Positions 37,377 to 50,600 of a stretch of DNA of 64,000 nucleotides are shown piece by piece. Every line of letters begins with the position of its first letter. The first letter of the stretch is position 1. A program made the translations under genes and the position numbers. The notes below the pieces were generated by a model. It worked only from the letters and a program-made list of their open reading frames with translations, ran no database searches and was not told the origin of the DNA. The stretch lies in contig VXAA01002965.1 in the NCBI GenBank assembly GCA_013399115.1, positions 42,899 to 106,898 on the forward strand, in the 5' to 3' direction. Source of the stretch: Anseranas semipalmata. Its lineage: Eukaryota; Chordata; Aves; Anseriformes; Anseranatidae.

Positions 37377-37403
37377 ATTATTATTTATTTATTTATTTAT
37401 TTT
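37377..37403 (+). repeat. TTTA tetranucleotide run
   Basis: About six TTTA units follow a poly-T/TTA stretch starting near 37363. It is simple low-complexity DNA. Confidence 0.9.
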
Positions 37404-38544
37404 TAGGGGAGAGAAAGAATAGTAGACAGTTTCCTTGTATCCTCACAATGTGTTGGTGGTCCAAATGAGATCCAGACTCCAGCTGCTACTGGTGCCAACT
37501 GGTATCCTAATGAGTTTTCTTCCTGCCTGAGCAAAGAAGGGGTCTGCCAGCTATGATATGGCTACCACAATACTCCTGGGTCCTCCGTGGGCCCCATTAC
37601 TACATGGTCTGAATAGAACCCTGTAGCAGGAGGTGGTCTGCACAGTGGGAGGCAATCCTCCCCTAGTAAGACCCGCAACCTAGATCACTAAGGCAGGCAG
37701 GAGATCCGGAGGACTATTATTACTGTCCTGTAGATAGGAAATGGAGACCCACAAGAAAAATACTTTAATAAGGATCCAAATGACTCAGAAAGGTGAAGAC
37801 CCACATTCCCAATTGAAAATGGACACCTGGTTCCCCATTGGCATTTGTGGGAATTTGGTACCTAGGACTAAATAATGTCCTAAAATATGCCTCGACCTGA
37901 GCCAGCCTGCAGAGTCCTGGCCCAGTGCCCTAATCATGGGGTCACTGTCTGCTGTTTTGTTGAGAATCACTTCTCTGTGTACACAAACTTGTTGCAAGAG
38001 ACACTCAGACACAGGCATGCTGATATGCAGGTGCAGATTAGACCTCTCACCCTCACTTGGCTTCAGCATCTTTTCCTACTAAACCTCCTCAAGGTCCTTT
38101 TTATTTTTTGCTGCAAAAAATTCTGTTCAGTGTTTGGTCCTCTAGAGCTGCCTTCCTGCAGCACGGATTCTGTTTCATTTCAAAAGCCAGCTAAGAAATA
38201 TCTCCCTGGTCTCCTGTTTATGCCTATGACAATTTACTAAGCTATGCTGCAAATGTTTCAGATCAGAGTTGGGCTATGAGACATCGCACAAAATAAGAGC
38301 TTTTTGCTCGCTGAGTGCACAAGATGTTTCCTTGCTTTTGGGATTCTTTGTGATGTTTGGTGGGTCTCTCATTTGGGTTATACTGATGGGCAAATATCCT
38401 GCTTCTTTTATTTTGATATATATTGTTTCCTGAACCAACCCCGTATTTTAACTCCATAGTGAGAGAGTGGGTGGAAGCAGAGAAGCTGATAAAATTTCCC
38501 TTTGCTGCTGTTGCATTTCTGAGATGTTTTCTTCAGCTAAAGGT

Positions 38545-38583
38545 TTCTTTTTTCTTTTTCTTTTTTTTTTTTTTTTTTCTTTT
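38545..38583 (+). repeat. poly-T / pyrimidine tract
   Basis: A run of T with occasional C (TTTCTTTTTCTTTTT...) extends for about 40 bases. Confidence 0.9.
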
Positions 38584-39761
38584 TGGGTGTTGTGATTAGG
38601 AATCCAGATTTAGTGCTGAGGGCAAACAACCACACCATCTGACACCCTTACTAGGTGCTGAGAATGGAGGATGCCTCAGCAGGGGTTTTACTGTAGTTCA
38701 TGGGTATGTCCAGTGTGCTCAGACCATTAATTTATATTGAAACATCAGAATGGCCTGAAACTCACAAGTACCTGTAAATTACCCATCTTCAGGTTTTTGC
38801 TGGGATTTGGAGGATCCTTCTCTGTGAGCACTGGGATGGCTGCAGAGGATTTGTCTCTCCCTGTGCTGAGCCCATTTGCATGTCTGTATTGGCCACTCAT
38901 CTGGCAGTGCTCGAACATCCTCGGAATCACCAAATCCTGGCTTTTAGGGTAAAACAGCACCAAACTCAGCTTGCTTTAAATGTGGGGCTGTGATGACACA
39001 GAGGCAGCTTGGTTCTACAAGGGGACAAGGCAGACGGCAGGGGGTAGCAGCTGTGTCAGCTCGCCTTGGTCATACTGCTTTGGCATGGGTTGCTCCAAGA
39101 GAAACTGCAGGATGGAAACCAAAACACACACAATTTCTTGAGGTTGTCCTCAAGATTAGATGCACCACATGCTTGCAAGCATCTGCTGTGGGTGCAGGCA
39201 ACCTGCATTCCCCAAAGCTTGCAGGATCTTGCGTTGGCCACCCAGGCTAAGAGGGTCATGTCCAAACACCCTTGCTGTATGGGAGGAAGGAAGACAGTAC
39301 ATTCAAGCTGTCCCCAGACCTGGTGGCCTCTCCACGGGCTGCTTTTTCAGAGCTGGCGAGTTTCACAAAGCTCTTCTTGGAGGAAGTAGAAGGGAGGCGG
39401 AGGCAAGCTGGGCTGCCATATGGGATGTGTAATCCCAAACATGTGCACCGCTTCTTCCAGTTATTCACTGGAGACCAGAAATGTCGTGCTCCTTGTGCGC
39501 CGGGGCAGGAGGGGCCCCACGGCTGAACTGGAAGCTGAGCCAGGGACCATAATGGAGTCCAGAAGACGAACTTCCGCGAATCAAAGCCATGCATGTTTAT
39601 TTACAGTACAGTCAGCAGTGGGGAAGCCGCCCCAACAAGCTCATAAACATATTTACAGGGATTTCACAGCAAGGTTTGTAAGAAACAATAAAGCAATCAC
39701 TCAGCACCTCCGCTTAAAAGCTCTTTATAACGTGGAGACTTACCCAGAGTTGCTAGACGCT

Positions 39762-39797
39762 GGCTGAGTCACTCTTTAAAAGGCCTCCGACTCAGCC
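39762..39797. repeat. 9-bp inverted repeat with AP-1-type half sites
   Basis: GGCTGAGTC at 39762-39770 is the exact reverse complement of GACTCAGCC at 39789-39797. The left arm runs into TGAGTCA, a consensus AP-1 site, while the right arm carries GACTCAG. The 18-base spacer contains TTTAAAA. Regulatory function is inference only. Confidence 0.55.
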
Positions 39798-42251
39798 TGC
39801 TTCATTGAGGTTTATTGCTTTTCTCTCCCAGAAGTTTTCCTAATTCCCTCTCCTCCTGTAAGGAGCTGATCTGTTCTTTAACCCACCTGGGGCCAAGACT
39901 ACTCAGCTGTGCTTCCTTTTCCAAGGGGTGGACAAGTAGCCACCACTTCCACACATGATCTTTGTTGTCCCTTATTTTTGCAGATGTTTGGGCACCACGT
40001 CCAGCCCTGGTGCCAACAGTCCTGTAACTAGCTGCTTTCCAAACAACAACACCCACTGAGAAAGCCTGAGAAAATCCCCTCTGTCATCCCAAAGCCTATA
40101 AATTTGATGCCCTCAGTGTTTGTTTTGATGCTTTACCAAGCACGTTACACCCACAGCACAACATTACCCCCACCTCTGGGCCCAACAAAGGAGCCAGTAT
40201 TGACTATTCTAGTCAGGTTTCCAGTTCAGGGGATTCTTTCTTTCTCCATAAATTATTTGTCTGTCTCTGAGAACACTTCTCGAGGGGGACACCATGCCAA
40301 ATGCAGTCACAGCAAACAGCAGACATGCATCTGCTGCAGAGAGGGGCCCTGGTGAGAAGCTGGGAGGTGGAATGCTTGGAGCCCCCCAGTACAACACTGT
40401 GTCAGTGCCAGGCAGATGATGTTCTTCTTCCCACTAGCACAGGCTGGTTGTGAGACACCCTCCAGAGAGGCTCAGCATTTCTTATGACTAATTCGTGTGG
40501 CTCCACATCCAGCTTGTAGACTCGTTGGAGCTTCTTTTGAAGCTCTCACCCTTTCCAGCCCCTATGTTGGAAATCTCATCACCTACACTAGGTCTTACAG
40601 AGACTGAACAGTGCCCCAGGCCTGATGAGAAGAGCAGCTGAATGAGGAGAGGAGAGACAGCAGCCCTGACCCTTGGCACCTGTAGGCTTGCTTGAAAGTT
40701 TTCAAGTAGCTGTGAGTTTGTAAATTTGCGAGGAAATGGCAGAGCTGCAAGCTGCAGGAGCTGGGGTTTTCACCCCATATACTCCTGGTGCTCTTCAGGG
40801 AAGGGAACTGGCAATGACCTTTGAAATATTGGAGAAAAAATCCCAGGATTTGGTATTGTAGTTACAAATAGGGCCAGGAGGAGTGGCTAGAAGCAATGCA
40901 CTCGTGTGAAGGAAAGGAAGAACAAAAGCAGAGTCCTGCCTTTCTCCTTTATCCATCTCTGGCCACTGAAGCATGTACTGTGCTCTCCTCTTGGCTCGGC
41001 AGCTGTGGCACCCTCCCCTACAGCACTGGGGCTGGTGTTCCTCCCTCTGGGAGGGCACGCAAGTTGGAAGGGGCCGTGGTATTTTTAGTAAAGAGCACAA
41101 ACGTATTTGGGAAGGGTCATGACGCAAGCTGGCCTGTGAAAGATCAGCTGTTTCTCAAGACATTGTGTAGGAGGGCTGATGGTCAGGAGGAGGAGCACTG
41201 CCAGGCTCTGGTGTGGATGAAACCCCTGGGGAAGGGCCGGTCTCCCCGCTGTCTATGAGGACAGAGTGTTCAGAAAAGAAACAAACTGAAGGACTGAAGT
41301 GGTCTCAGGCAAACAGCAAACTGGGCACATTGCACTTGGGATCTCCTCCTTTATGCAAGTAATTCGGTCCCCTATTTTATTTCATTTCCTTTCTAAAACC
41401 TCCAGCTAGTAGGATTAACTGCCTAGACCTTTAAAAACAGTGCTTGAGTGTGAAGGGGAAGAAAGTATTTTGGTCCAACTTGCTATTTTGACTGTAAGTT
41501 CAGGTAGAAATTGGGGAATTGTTGGGGTTATTGGGTGGGTGCCCAATTTCCCATGCTAGAAGTTGCTTCTCTTTCATTTTCAGAGAACATGATGGTGGCA
41601 ATGCTCGGGCATGAGGCTGGGTGCAGAGCAAAGAGAGGCTAAGTGCAACATGGAGGCTCCAGATGACCTCTCAGACAATGCAGTCCTGGCTTTGTAAGCC
41701 ATGGCTCTGATCAGGGTTTTGGGTTCAGGCTCAGGGTAGTCTCCTTCAATGTCCATATTTCTCTGCAGAGTCAGTGCATGCCATACTTGAGCCTGATCTT
41801 GAGCCATCCCGTAGGCAGAGAGAACAGAGGAGTCAAGAACTGAGGGCAGCCTGGAGCCCTCCTTCATGCAGAGGTAACTCAATGTGTCAGAGGCCAATAT
41901 CAGTGCATCTTCTGTCTCGTTAACCTCCAGGATGTGTTGCTTCCAGTCACCTTGAGGTCATGTACAACCCTCAAGATCCCCAGCCTCTGCTGTTTTAAAC
42001 CAATCTGGTTGCAGTCTGGGCATGGGGTCATTTGGCTCTCTTGCTGTGCAACTGCAGCTCCTCAGGGCTCTGCAGACCTGACACCATTGTACAAAGCTAC
42101 CAGGCACCACCCAAATTGAACTTTAACATTCAGAGGCTTTTAAGACACATCTTATTGAAGGCCACTGGAACACCTATCTGAATGAGAGTGGCAGCAAGCT
42201 TGGTTTCCAAACACAGCTGGTGGCTCTTGTTCTTCATGTGTTTTAGTAAGC

Positions 42252-42293
42252 TTTTTTTTTTTTTNNNNNNNNNNNNNNNTTTTTTTTTTTTTT
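42252..42293 (+). other. assembly gap inside poly-T
   Basis: Thirteen T bases, 15 N (42265-42279), then 14 T. The gap was probably left because the homopolymer could not be read through. The true length is unknown. Confidence 0.95.
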
Positions 42294-45200
42294 CATGCTG
42301 TATATCTGTGGCTGTTATTCTAGTTTCTAGCTAACAGTCCTTGTTAGCTGACAACTAATATGCGTGCAGCCAAGTATGGAGAATTCTGGGGAATATAAAA
42401 AGATGCTCTACGCAGCAGGTCATTACCTATCTTGCCTTCAGGGTTTGAGGACATCTGTGGGGCTGTGTGTGTTTGTCTGAGATTCCCAGTTTCTAAGTAT
42501 GTAAGCAATCTGAGCAAACTTATTGTAAATCATTAGTAAAATTCTACTGGAGGCACATCTCTTTCCCAAAGTTGAATTCAGATTCCCTTAGATAAGCTAA
42601 ATGTGCTGGGAGTTCTCAGATGGATATTTATTACAAGGATCTGTCTTACATGCATATGAATCTTCAGGAAGGCAATTTCCTATTAAATCCTCGCAAAGCT
42701 GTCTGGAGGATTACCAGTATTAAGAAATAGTACAATCATATTTGGAAGAATGGCCTGAAATCCAGTTAGTTTTTTAAATGTTGCCTTTATTTTGAGTCAT
42801 TACTGGTGTGTTTGATTTGAGGGTTTTGTTTCCATTTTCCTGCTAGTGTTCCCCATGATTTCTTGCATGAAATTTCATTGGTTATGTACCAGTGAAGCAA
42901 GGAGTAAAGAAAACAAACCCCCTTAAGAAATGCTTCTGTGTTACTGATAGAAAGTTTATCGGAGAGTATTAGCTTAAAACTGTTCAAAAGGAAGCAACTT
43001 GGGTAACTTCTATTCCATTATGAAATGCAGAACATTGTATTATCAGCTCAGAAGGGACTGAAAAAAATAAAAGGAAATTGTGAGAGATTTTGCTAGAGGA
43101 AAATGAGGTCTTGTTGGATGCTCCACATTCTCCTGAGGTTTCAGTTCAGTTCTGAATGAAGAAGCTTCTTCTACTGAATGTCCCTAGTCAAGGATTTACT
43201 TGGAGGTTATCCATGCCTCTTTAATGTTTGAGACCTGCTATAAAGACAGTTCTGTGGATAGTACGGACTGGAGATTCACATCTTGCAAACATTTTTTTTA
43301 ACAGTCCCTTTTCTCACTCTGCAAACACTTGCAAATATTTTAGGAGCAAGAAGACATTTGGCCAAGCAGCCAAAACCAGATGGCTGCATGGAGGCTGTGA
43401 CCCCTCAGGTGGCAGCTCATTCACTCCAGGGTTGTATGAACTGTGATTTAAATGAAAAAATAACAACTTGCTTCCCTAGCTCTGCTGAGGCACAGATACA
43501 CCCTCTCTCCTCCCTTGGAAGGAGAATGCAAGCCAGACAAAGGTGAGAAAATACAGTCCCCCCCTGTGTGGCTCTTCTGCAGAGGAAAAGAATAATTGTT
43601 ACCTAAATACAGTTTAATCTGCATGCTGTCCCTCAGTCCCAGGCTTTGCTCTCTATCAGCCAACCACAAAACCTTAAAGAAGAGAATACAGGGAAGTAAG
43701 TTATTTTTGGCTTTTGAATTGCATAATCTTTTAGGTGAGGCATTTAGCAGATGATGGTGCAATAAGGGAATGTGGTGGATTTGGCTGTGTAGCTCACTGC
43801 CACTATGGAGCTGAACATGTTGAGGACTGGGGAGGAGTGGTGTTAATGGGCTGTAGCACATAGGAAGTGAGCAGGGTGAGTGGTAAGGTCTGGATCTGGG
43901 GTTTGAGAATTCCCTCAGGTGCCTGAAAGAGCCAGAATTTCTGCCCAAGCTGTTAAAAGGTCTACTGCAGAAGACAGACTGCATGATGAATAAAACCATC
44001 TGCGTCTTTTGTTCTCGCCACAGCAAATTCAGTATTAAGGAGCCACAGGGGTTCCAGTTAGGTCCAAAACACCATATTTGCTAATGCATACCACATGTAG
44101 TAGCCATATCTAACCAGGCTCCTTTGGCAGCCAGTTGGTGGCTTTGGGGACATACCAGACAAGAAGGAATCTAATGTGCTCCACCAGTGTCAAAAGCTAC
44201 CGAAACAGGGCCAGTATGTTGTGCAAGCCCTGGAGAAGTTATGGATAGCATGGCTTTGCACAAATTCACTAAATTCTTTGGCTAATATAACTCATGGCTG
44301 GAGCTCTTCTTGCTTATTTCCATCACAAGAGGGAGCCCATGGTATGTTACTTGCTCATGGCCAAGGAAGCAAAGTGCTGCCCAGGAAATCCATTTCCACT
44401 TTTGGCTAGAAAGATGGGAAAGGGTCTGATCTCTGTTTCCTAGCCTGGTCTGTCACGCTGATCACAAGTGACATCACTTTCTGCCTTGCTGGGCTCTCCC
44501 ACCTCTGAGACATCTCCTGGGGAAATGCCGTGGGTTTGCAGGTGTTGATGTCTTTGCCATCCCTCTCCAGTGGATCCTGTGGCTGTGGCACAGGAAACGA
44601 CACACGGCAGTGGGGACATGGGCATTGTAGGGAGGAGGAATATGCCCATTCCCTTTCTTGCTTGCTAGAAACCCCCTGAAATTTAAGTCATTTGGACTGA
44701 GTGTATAATCGATGGCTCCTGAGCAGCTCACAGGACAGCAGCCGCTCCAGAGAAAAGCCTGGATTATCCGGCATCCGGGGGGAATAAAGAGCTGTTGCTC
44801 TGTGCTGTGTGTCACAACAACACCCTCGGAAGCTGTCCTGGACACCCAGAGGACCAAAGAGTGGAAACCACCACTGCAGTGAAATGGTGCCAAGCAGATT
44901 AGAAAATATCAGAAACTCTCAAAATCTAGCACTTAAAGGCAGGCACTGAGACATATGCAGGCATCTAAATAAATGTGATCTGACACTAAAAGGTACTGAG
45001 TATCCAAAGTGGCCATGAAAGATGAGGATATAAAACTGATGTGCAGACTGAAACAGACCCGTATACCTACTAGATTTGCTCTCATCTGCCAAATCACAGC
45101 TTCTGTTACAAGAAAATTATTGTCCCTCTACTTAATGCATGTTAATCAACACAGCAAATTACTCAGTTCCCCCAGGTCTTGTTAAAAGCTAACAGCAATT

Positions 45201-47117
45201 TTCAGCTTGCAAAGGCTGCAACTTTGACAGAGTGTATGAGAAAACATTTCCTAGCTTATATAGAAAAATGTCCATGATTTTAATTGTTAAATTTTATCTG
45301 CTGCATTAGCTTGTACAGTTCAGTAGTTTAAAAACAAACAATTTCCCCTGTTTGATGATCCAAACTGGGCACTGAAAAGTGGGTAAGATTAAAAATACGT
45401 GAACTCTAGTTAAATGTGAGCATCTCACAGCTAGTCCTGGGCTTTTTGCTAACTCACTGATTTCAGAAAGTCAGTCATTCACAGCAGGTTTTAGATTCAG
45501 CAGGAGTTACCAACTGCATTCCTAAAGCAATTTATTAAAACATATCTTTAGGGACAGCTAATGGCTCTGTGAGCTCTCATTTTCCTGGAAAATAGGATTT
45601 TCCCAGTCTACCTTTTTTTTTCTGCTCAGCTGCTTTGAATTAAAGCCAGTTCTTCTAGGGACTGTTTTTTCTCTCACTTGTATCCATGTAAATCAAAGCT
45701 AACCATGTTAATGTCACCGGTGTAAAATTGGAGGAAATGAGAGAAGAATTAGCTTGGGTAAAATCTAATTTGCTTTTTTCCAAGTTGCAATCTAGATTCA
45801 AAATATTTACCAACATATTCAAATGGGAAACCGGCACAGCACACCATCTATCCAGGAGAGGAAAATTAAGGATTTTTTTCCTGAACTCCCAGTCTTTAAA
45901 GCAAACAAAAATGGACGAGGCCCTTCACCAGGTTCACACTAACAAAACACAAGAAGAAAGCTGCACAATGCCTGTTAACTGCAATTCATGGCTTCTAGTG
46001 TAAGCCAGACCTTGGATTGTGAGCAAAACCCTGGACGTGCAGGGTTAATATGTGTTTATACAAGCACCACAAGCTGTCATTTCAGTTCTCTCCTACCCAT
46101 ATTTGCCATGGCTCACATGTACAATAGAGCTCTTTTCAGAGATGACATAATGTAGTGTTTCAAAAAAAATGGGGTGAAAGTTTTCTTTTCATCCTGCCAA
46201 TGGAAAATATGTCTTGTGTGCTCCAGCAAATTACTGCCTTGAGGCAGAAAAAGCTCTTTGTAATGCTTTGGTGCTAAAACAGGTACCTAGTCATCTATCC
46301 AGCATGGTCTAACATAGCTGTATCCTCTGGAGAGAGCTGGATGCCTTTGAACTTACTTTCCCGGCAGTGCTGCTGCATCGAGGTACGTTTTCAGATGCCA
46401 TTCGTCTCTAAGGAGGTCTGCTACAGCTGCAGTACACATTTTGTGGGTTCTGCAGACAGAAATGGTCCCTCAGAAAACACAGTAGCTACATTCAGGTGCG
46501 TATTTTGCTAGGTCTGTCTATTATTCAGACAGCTATTGACAAATGTAAATGCTACGGTTATAGCGTGGCATGCTCTGGGCATCTCATCTTTCTCCTTATG
46601 GAAACACAGGGGAGCCTGGCTGTAATAAGTCACATTTTCGGACAGTGTTTTGGGCAAGCTGGAGAAGGGAGAAGGACAACTGTGATAAAGAGTCTGATGT
46701 TTTCTACCAGGTTGAATGGAGGGGACATTGATGTGGGACCTGTGCACCTGATCTACCCATCCTAGTGACTGACAACGTGCTGAGAAAAATGGGTTTGTAC
46801 CCAGGCACTTCCAGCCCCTGAGTCACCCATGCTGTTTAGGACATGCCTGCTTCACAAGAAGGAGGACTGCCTGCAAAGCAGTTATTCAGCTGTCTCCTCT
46901 GGGCATGGCAGCTGGGCTGCTCCAGCCAGCTCCAGGGTGCCCCTGCCCTCGCTCACAGCCGCACACGGTGGGTGCAGCCGGTGGGAGTGGGGTGGCATCT
47001 GCTAGGGCAAAGTTAAGGTAAGAAAATATATTAAGGAGTTCATATCTCAAAGGGGAAGAATATTACTGTTATTTCTGAGGGATTTGTGTAAGTAAATGCC
47101 TAACTTGGAAGAAAAAG
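42294..47117. other. gene-poor region
   Basis: I see no gene. The longest frame (43448-44026, minus, 192 codons) is Ser/His/Leu-rich with no motif, homopolymeric dipeptide pattern or splice context that would support it. No interspersed repeat is recognised with confidence in this stretch. Confidence 0.5.
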
Positions 47118-47177
47118 AAATTGAATGAAATGAAAATTTAGGGTATGAAATTGAATGAAATGAAAATTAAGGGCAAC
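47118..47177 (+). repeat. 30-bp tandem duplication at CR1 5' junction
   Basis: AAATTGAATGAAATGAAAAT starts at 47118 and again at 47148, followed by TTAGGG and TAAGGG respectively. The second copy runs straight into the CR1 sequence. Confidence 0.85.
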
Positions 47178-47614
47178 GAAGCTGGTGAGGGGTCTGGAGA
47201 ACAAGTCCTACGAGGAGCGGCTGAGGGAACTGGGGTTGTTTAGCCTGAAGAAGAGGAGGCTCAGGGGCGACCTGATCGCTCTCTACAGGTACCTTAAAGG
47301 AGGCTGTAGAGAGGTGAGGACTGGTCTCTTCTCCTACGTGTCAAGTGATAGGACGAGGGGGAATGGGCTGAAGTTGCGCCAGGGGAGGTTTAGGTTAGAT
47401 ATTAGGAAAAATTTCTTTACTGAAAGGGTTGTGAGGCATTGGAACAGGCTGCCCAGGGAAGCGGTCGAGTCACCATCCCTGGATGTATTTAAAAGACGTT
47501 TGGATGCAGAGCTTAGCAACATGGTCTAGTGGAGGGATTGTTAGTGTTAGGTCATAGGTTGGACTAGGTGATCTTGAAGGTCTCTTCCAACCAAAAAGAT
47601 TCTGTGATTCTGTG
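47171..47614 (+). mobile_element. CR1 LINE 3' end with intact ORF2 C-terminus
   Basis: A 5'-truncated CR1 begins at about 47171. The frame to the TAG at 47527-47529 is unbroken and encodes the C-terminal tail of the CR1 reverse-transcriptase protein: [20 protein letters not shown] near the start, then [20 protein letters not shown] and [20 protein letters not shown]. The 3' UTR contains GGTTGGACTAGGTGATCTTG and ends with two ATTCTGTG octamers (47599-47614), the CR1 terminus. It lacks the endonuclease and polymerase domains and cannot move on its own. The clean frame suggests a fairly young copy. Confidence 0.95.
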
Positions 47615-50600
47615 AAAATGTCCTTTAAAGTCTCCAAGGTTAGAGCTGTTTTAGCCATCATGGTCTAAAGACACAACTGGGATAGAGGTTGTAGATAGAG
47701 ATAATATTTTTCAGCTGACCAGGTGTTAAGGTTGGTAAAAAGAGACAAGCTCTGTGCTAAGCCCTGAAGAAGTCACTGTCTGCCTGAACATCCAACTACT
47801 TTTTCCTGCTATACTACTTGACCTAGGAAAAGATGTTAGCTCTCCCCACAAGCCTTGTCTCACTCAAAAATCACAGCACTGAACATTCCTGTCAGCAAAG
47901 CAGTCTTGCTATCTCATTTCTGGGTCACAGTGTGGGAAGGAAAATCTTTCATCTTGCTACGGCTAAACTCAATTTCCCGACTTTCCAGTGGACTGCTGCA
48001 GTGACTGAATGTGTGACCAGGTTTAATGATTTCCACCAGCCTTCCCTCTACGCAGTGCCCGTTTAATGAAAATTGACTTGCACTGAGGACAGTGACTGGC
48101 TAACTCGGGTTTCTCTTTGTCTCACTGCTTCCTACAGCAGAATGTATTTCCCAGGGATGGAGAATTGGGCATCTCTGTTTTTTTTAAAAACTGTGCTTTC
48201 TTAACCTAGTCTAGGTTCAAGAGTTTGGGTTGTTTAAGGCCAGGGATGATCTTTAGCTCAGTTAATCTGATCTCTGCTATCCCAAACCTTTATGTTTCAA
48301 CCTATGGGGCCAGCAGCGAGAGCAGAGCACACCTGTGACTTGTGCTTGGCTAAGTCACAAGGCTCCCAAGTGCTGGTCTGAAGATTTGCAGCACAGGATG
48401 CTCACTGCCCCTCCTGTGAGCTTGCACAGTGGTTGGGCAAGTTCGCTGTTAGCAGACGTGCCAGCTTCTAATTTGTAACTTTTCAGCTTTAGTTTCCACG
48501 TACTGGCTCTTATCATGCCCTTCTTAAGAGCTCCAAAAGTCTGTCAGTATTTTCTGCTATTTTCTCATAAATGTATTTGTGCTCTCAGATGTTCTCCAAC
48601 ACTTTACACTGAATACATTCGAAAAGGCTTCTCAGTGTAAGGCATTTTTCGTAGCCCTTGAATCAGTGGCTCTTTTCTGTCCTTGTTGCCATTTCTTTTT
48701 CAACATGGTTTTAAAACTAAGCTGTGCAAGGTCTGTGTGCAGTGCTCTGTTAAGTAGTCTCCTGACATCTCTGCTCTAACACTTGCCCATCAGATGAAGA
48801 TGCCTCCACTCTGTAATTCAGAGTAAATCTCTGAAATTCTCTGTAATTCTTGAGTTTTACAAGGTTGTCTAATTGAATATCACAAGACCTCTATGAAATC
48901 AATTAGTGCTAAGAGTCCTGTTTTCATGTGGGTAAAATAAAACGTGGGTGAGCAAATGGCCTGCCCAAGGCAGAGGCCAGACCAGTGCCTCGTGGTCCCC
49001 TCCTGTACAAGTTAGAAGGCAGTGCTGCCCACATACTCTTCTGTTTTGAACTCCAGCTGAGTGACTTTTGCTCAGTTCAGAAACGATCACTTTTATTGCT
49101 TTCCCATGTAAATAAAAGTGGCATATCACCACTGGATGACAAGCAATTTCCTCCCACTCCCCTGTCTATAAAAGCAGAGAAGCATTACAAATGTTGCTGC
49201 TTCAGAAAGACAAAAACCAACAACTCATGCATTTCCTGGCAAAAGGAAACAGAGAAGCATTACAAATGATTTTGATTCAGAATGACATAGACAAAAACTA
49301 TTCATGCATTTCCCAGGAAAAGTTCAGGGAAGACTCCCAGTTAGAACCAGCTGTAGGTTGCCAGTGCAAGGTCACACTTTCAAATCCTTTCTTGGAAAGG
49401 TGTATTAATTTTTATTGCCCCATGACACTTACAGAAGGAAGGGAGAGGGAAAAACGCGGTGGCAAATTTCAGCCTTTAGTGGGACCTGTTGCAAAACAGA
49501 CTTGATTCTCTGTCACCTTCTCCTCCTCCATGTAATAATGTCCCAGAGCAGAACAAACGTACACAGGAATAAATGTGGGGATCGAAGTGTGGGGCCTGTG
49601 GGTCTCACTGGGCTTAATCTTCAGGCTAGCAAAGAGAGGCTTGACCACTGAAATCTGACTCTGATCCACACCTGAACCATCTCCAGGTCAGGATTAGTTC
49701 AGCTCTGAATTAATCAGCTTTTCATGACTAAAACAAACCTACCATCCCTGTGGGCTGGGAATACGACATCCTTCAGAGTTTACCACAACAAAATGATGCT
49801 ATTAATTTCTGTCTGTGTTTTGCCCGTGTCATGCCTAGTGCTTAGAGCAAATAAATGCAATTTAGCTGCTCTGGAACTTTAAAAAAGATGTTATTCATCT
49901 CATCCAACTTCAGGTGTCAACCATGCAGGCACTCACACCTGAACTAGTTACCTGGGACAGCCTTTCCAGCCCGTGGGGAGAAATGGGACTTATCTTATGG
50001 TGGCACTGCTTTCTTTCAGATACCTACTTTAGGCCATGGGGAACTAGTTCTATTTCCTCCTGCTGACTATAAAAACTCTTTGATTAGTTCAGATAGCATT
50101 ATCTACATATGAAACCTGCTCCCTGGGTCTCAAAGGTCAGTTTAACACTTTCATATAATTTGTTTTATATTCTATTGAGGGGGGCCACTCTGGGCAAAAA
50201 CGAAAAGATGGTGAGAAAGTGAAGTGCAATGAAAAAAGGAGGGAAGACATCAAAGATCTTACAACAGAAAAGGGCATCCAGTTATCCCAGATTGTGCTCA
50301 CTTAAAACTTAAAAGAAAAAAAAAAAAAGAAAAAAAAAAAGATTAAGCCTTCTATTATGTTTCTTATCCACACACCCTCCCTCAGCTGTAGGGCAACGTA
50401 GCCTCTGCCCAGTGCAGCCACTGAGGTCTACCTGCAGAATCCCACTGCACCAGAACCTCTATTTTTGGAGGTCCTAGATAACCCAGGGAAAACCCATGGC
50501 ACCATCTAGAGGGAGGAAGGAAATATTGTAGCTGCTGGGTTATGGTGTTTCTTCTCCTTCTGTGAGGAATGCTGTCACCCGCAGGGATTGGATAGATGTA

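Larger units (their letters stand above)
31431..42264. other. gene-poor region
   Basis: No coding sequence is supported. Notable contents are an ancient CR1-like tail at 36.3 kb, a TTTA array at 37.38 kb, a T-rich tract at 38.55 kb and an AP-1-type inverted repeat at 39.77 kb. Short overlapping frames at 39.1-39.8 kb and 40.9-41.3 kb reflect higher GC content and have no recognisable motif. Confidence 0.5.

Noticed and set aside
40896..41258. 120-codon plus-strand frame
   Set aside because: Lies in GC-richer spacer with overlapping frames in other phases and no recognisable motif or splice sites.
43448..44026. 192-codon minus-strand frame
   Set aside because: Irregular Ser/His/Leu/Pro composition with no motif, no splice or promoter context and no partner exons. 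A frame of this length can occur by chance in 64 kb.
48940..49010. MIR-like CCTGCCCAAGGCAGAGGCCAG segment
   Set aside because: Only the CCCAAGG core matches, too short to call a MIR remnant.
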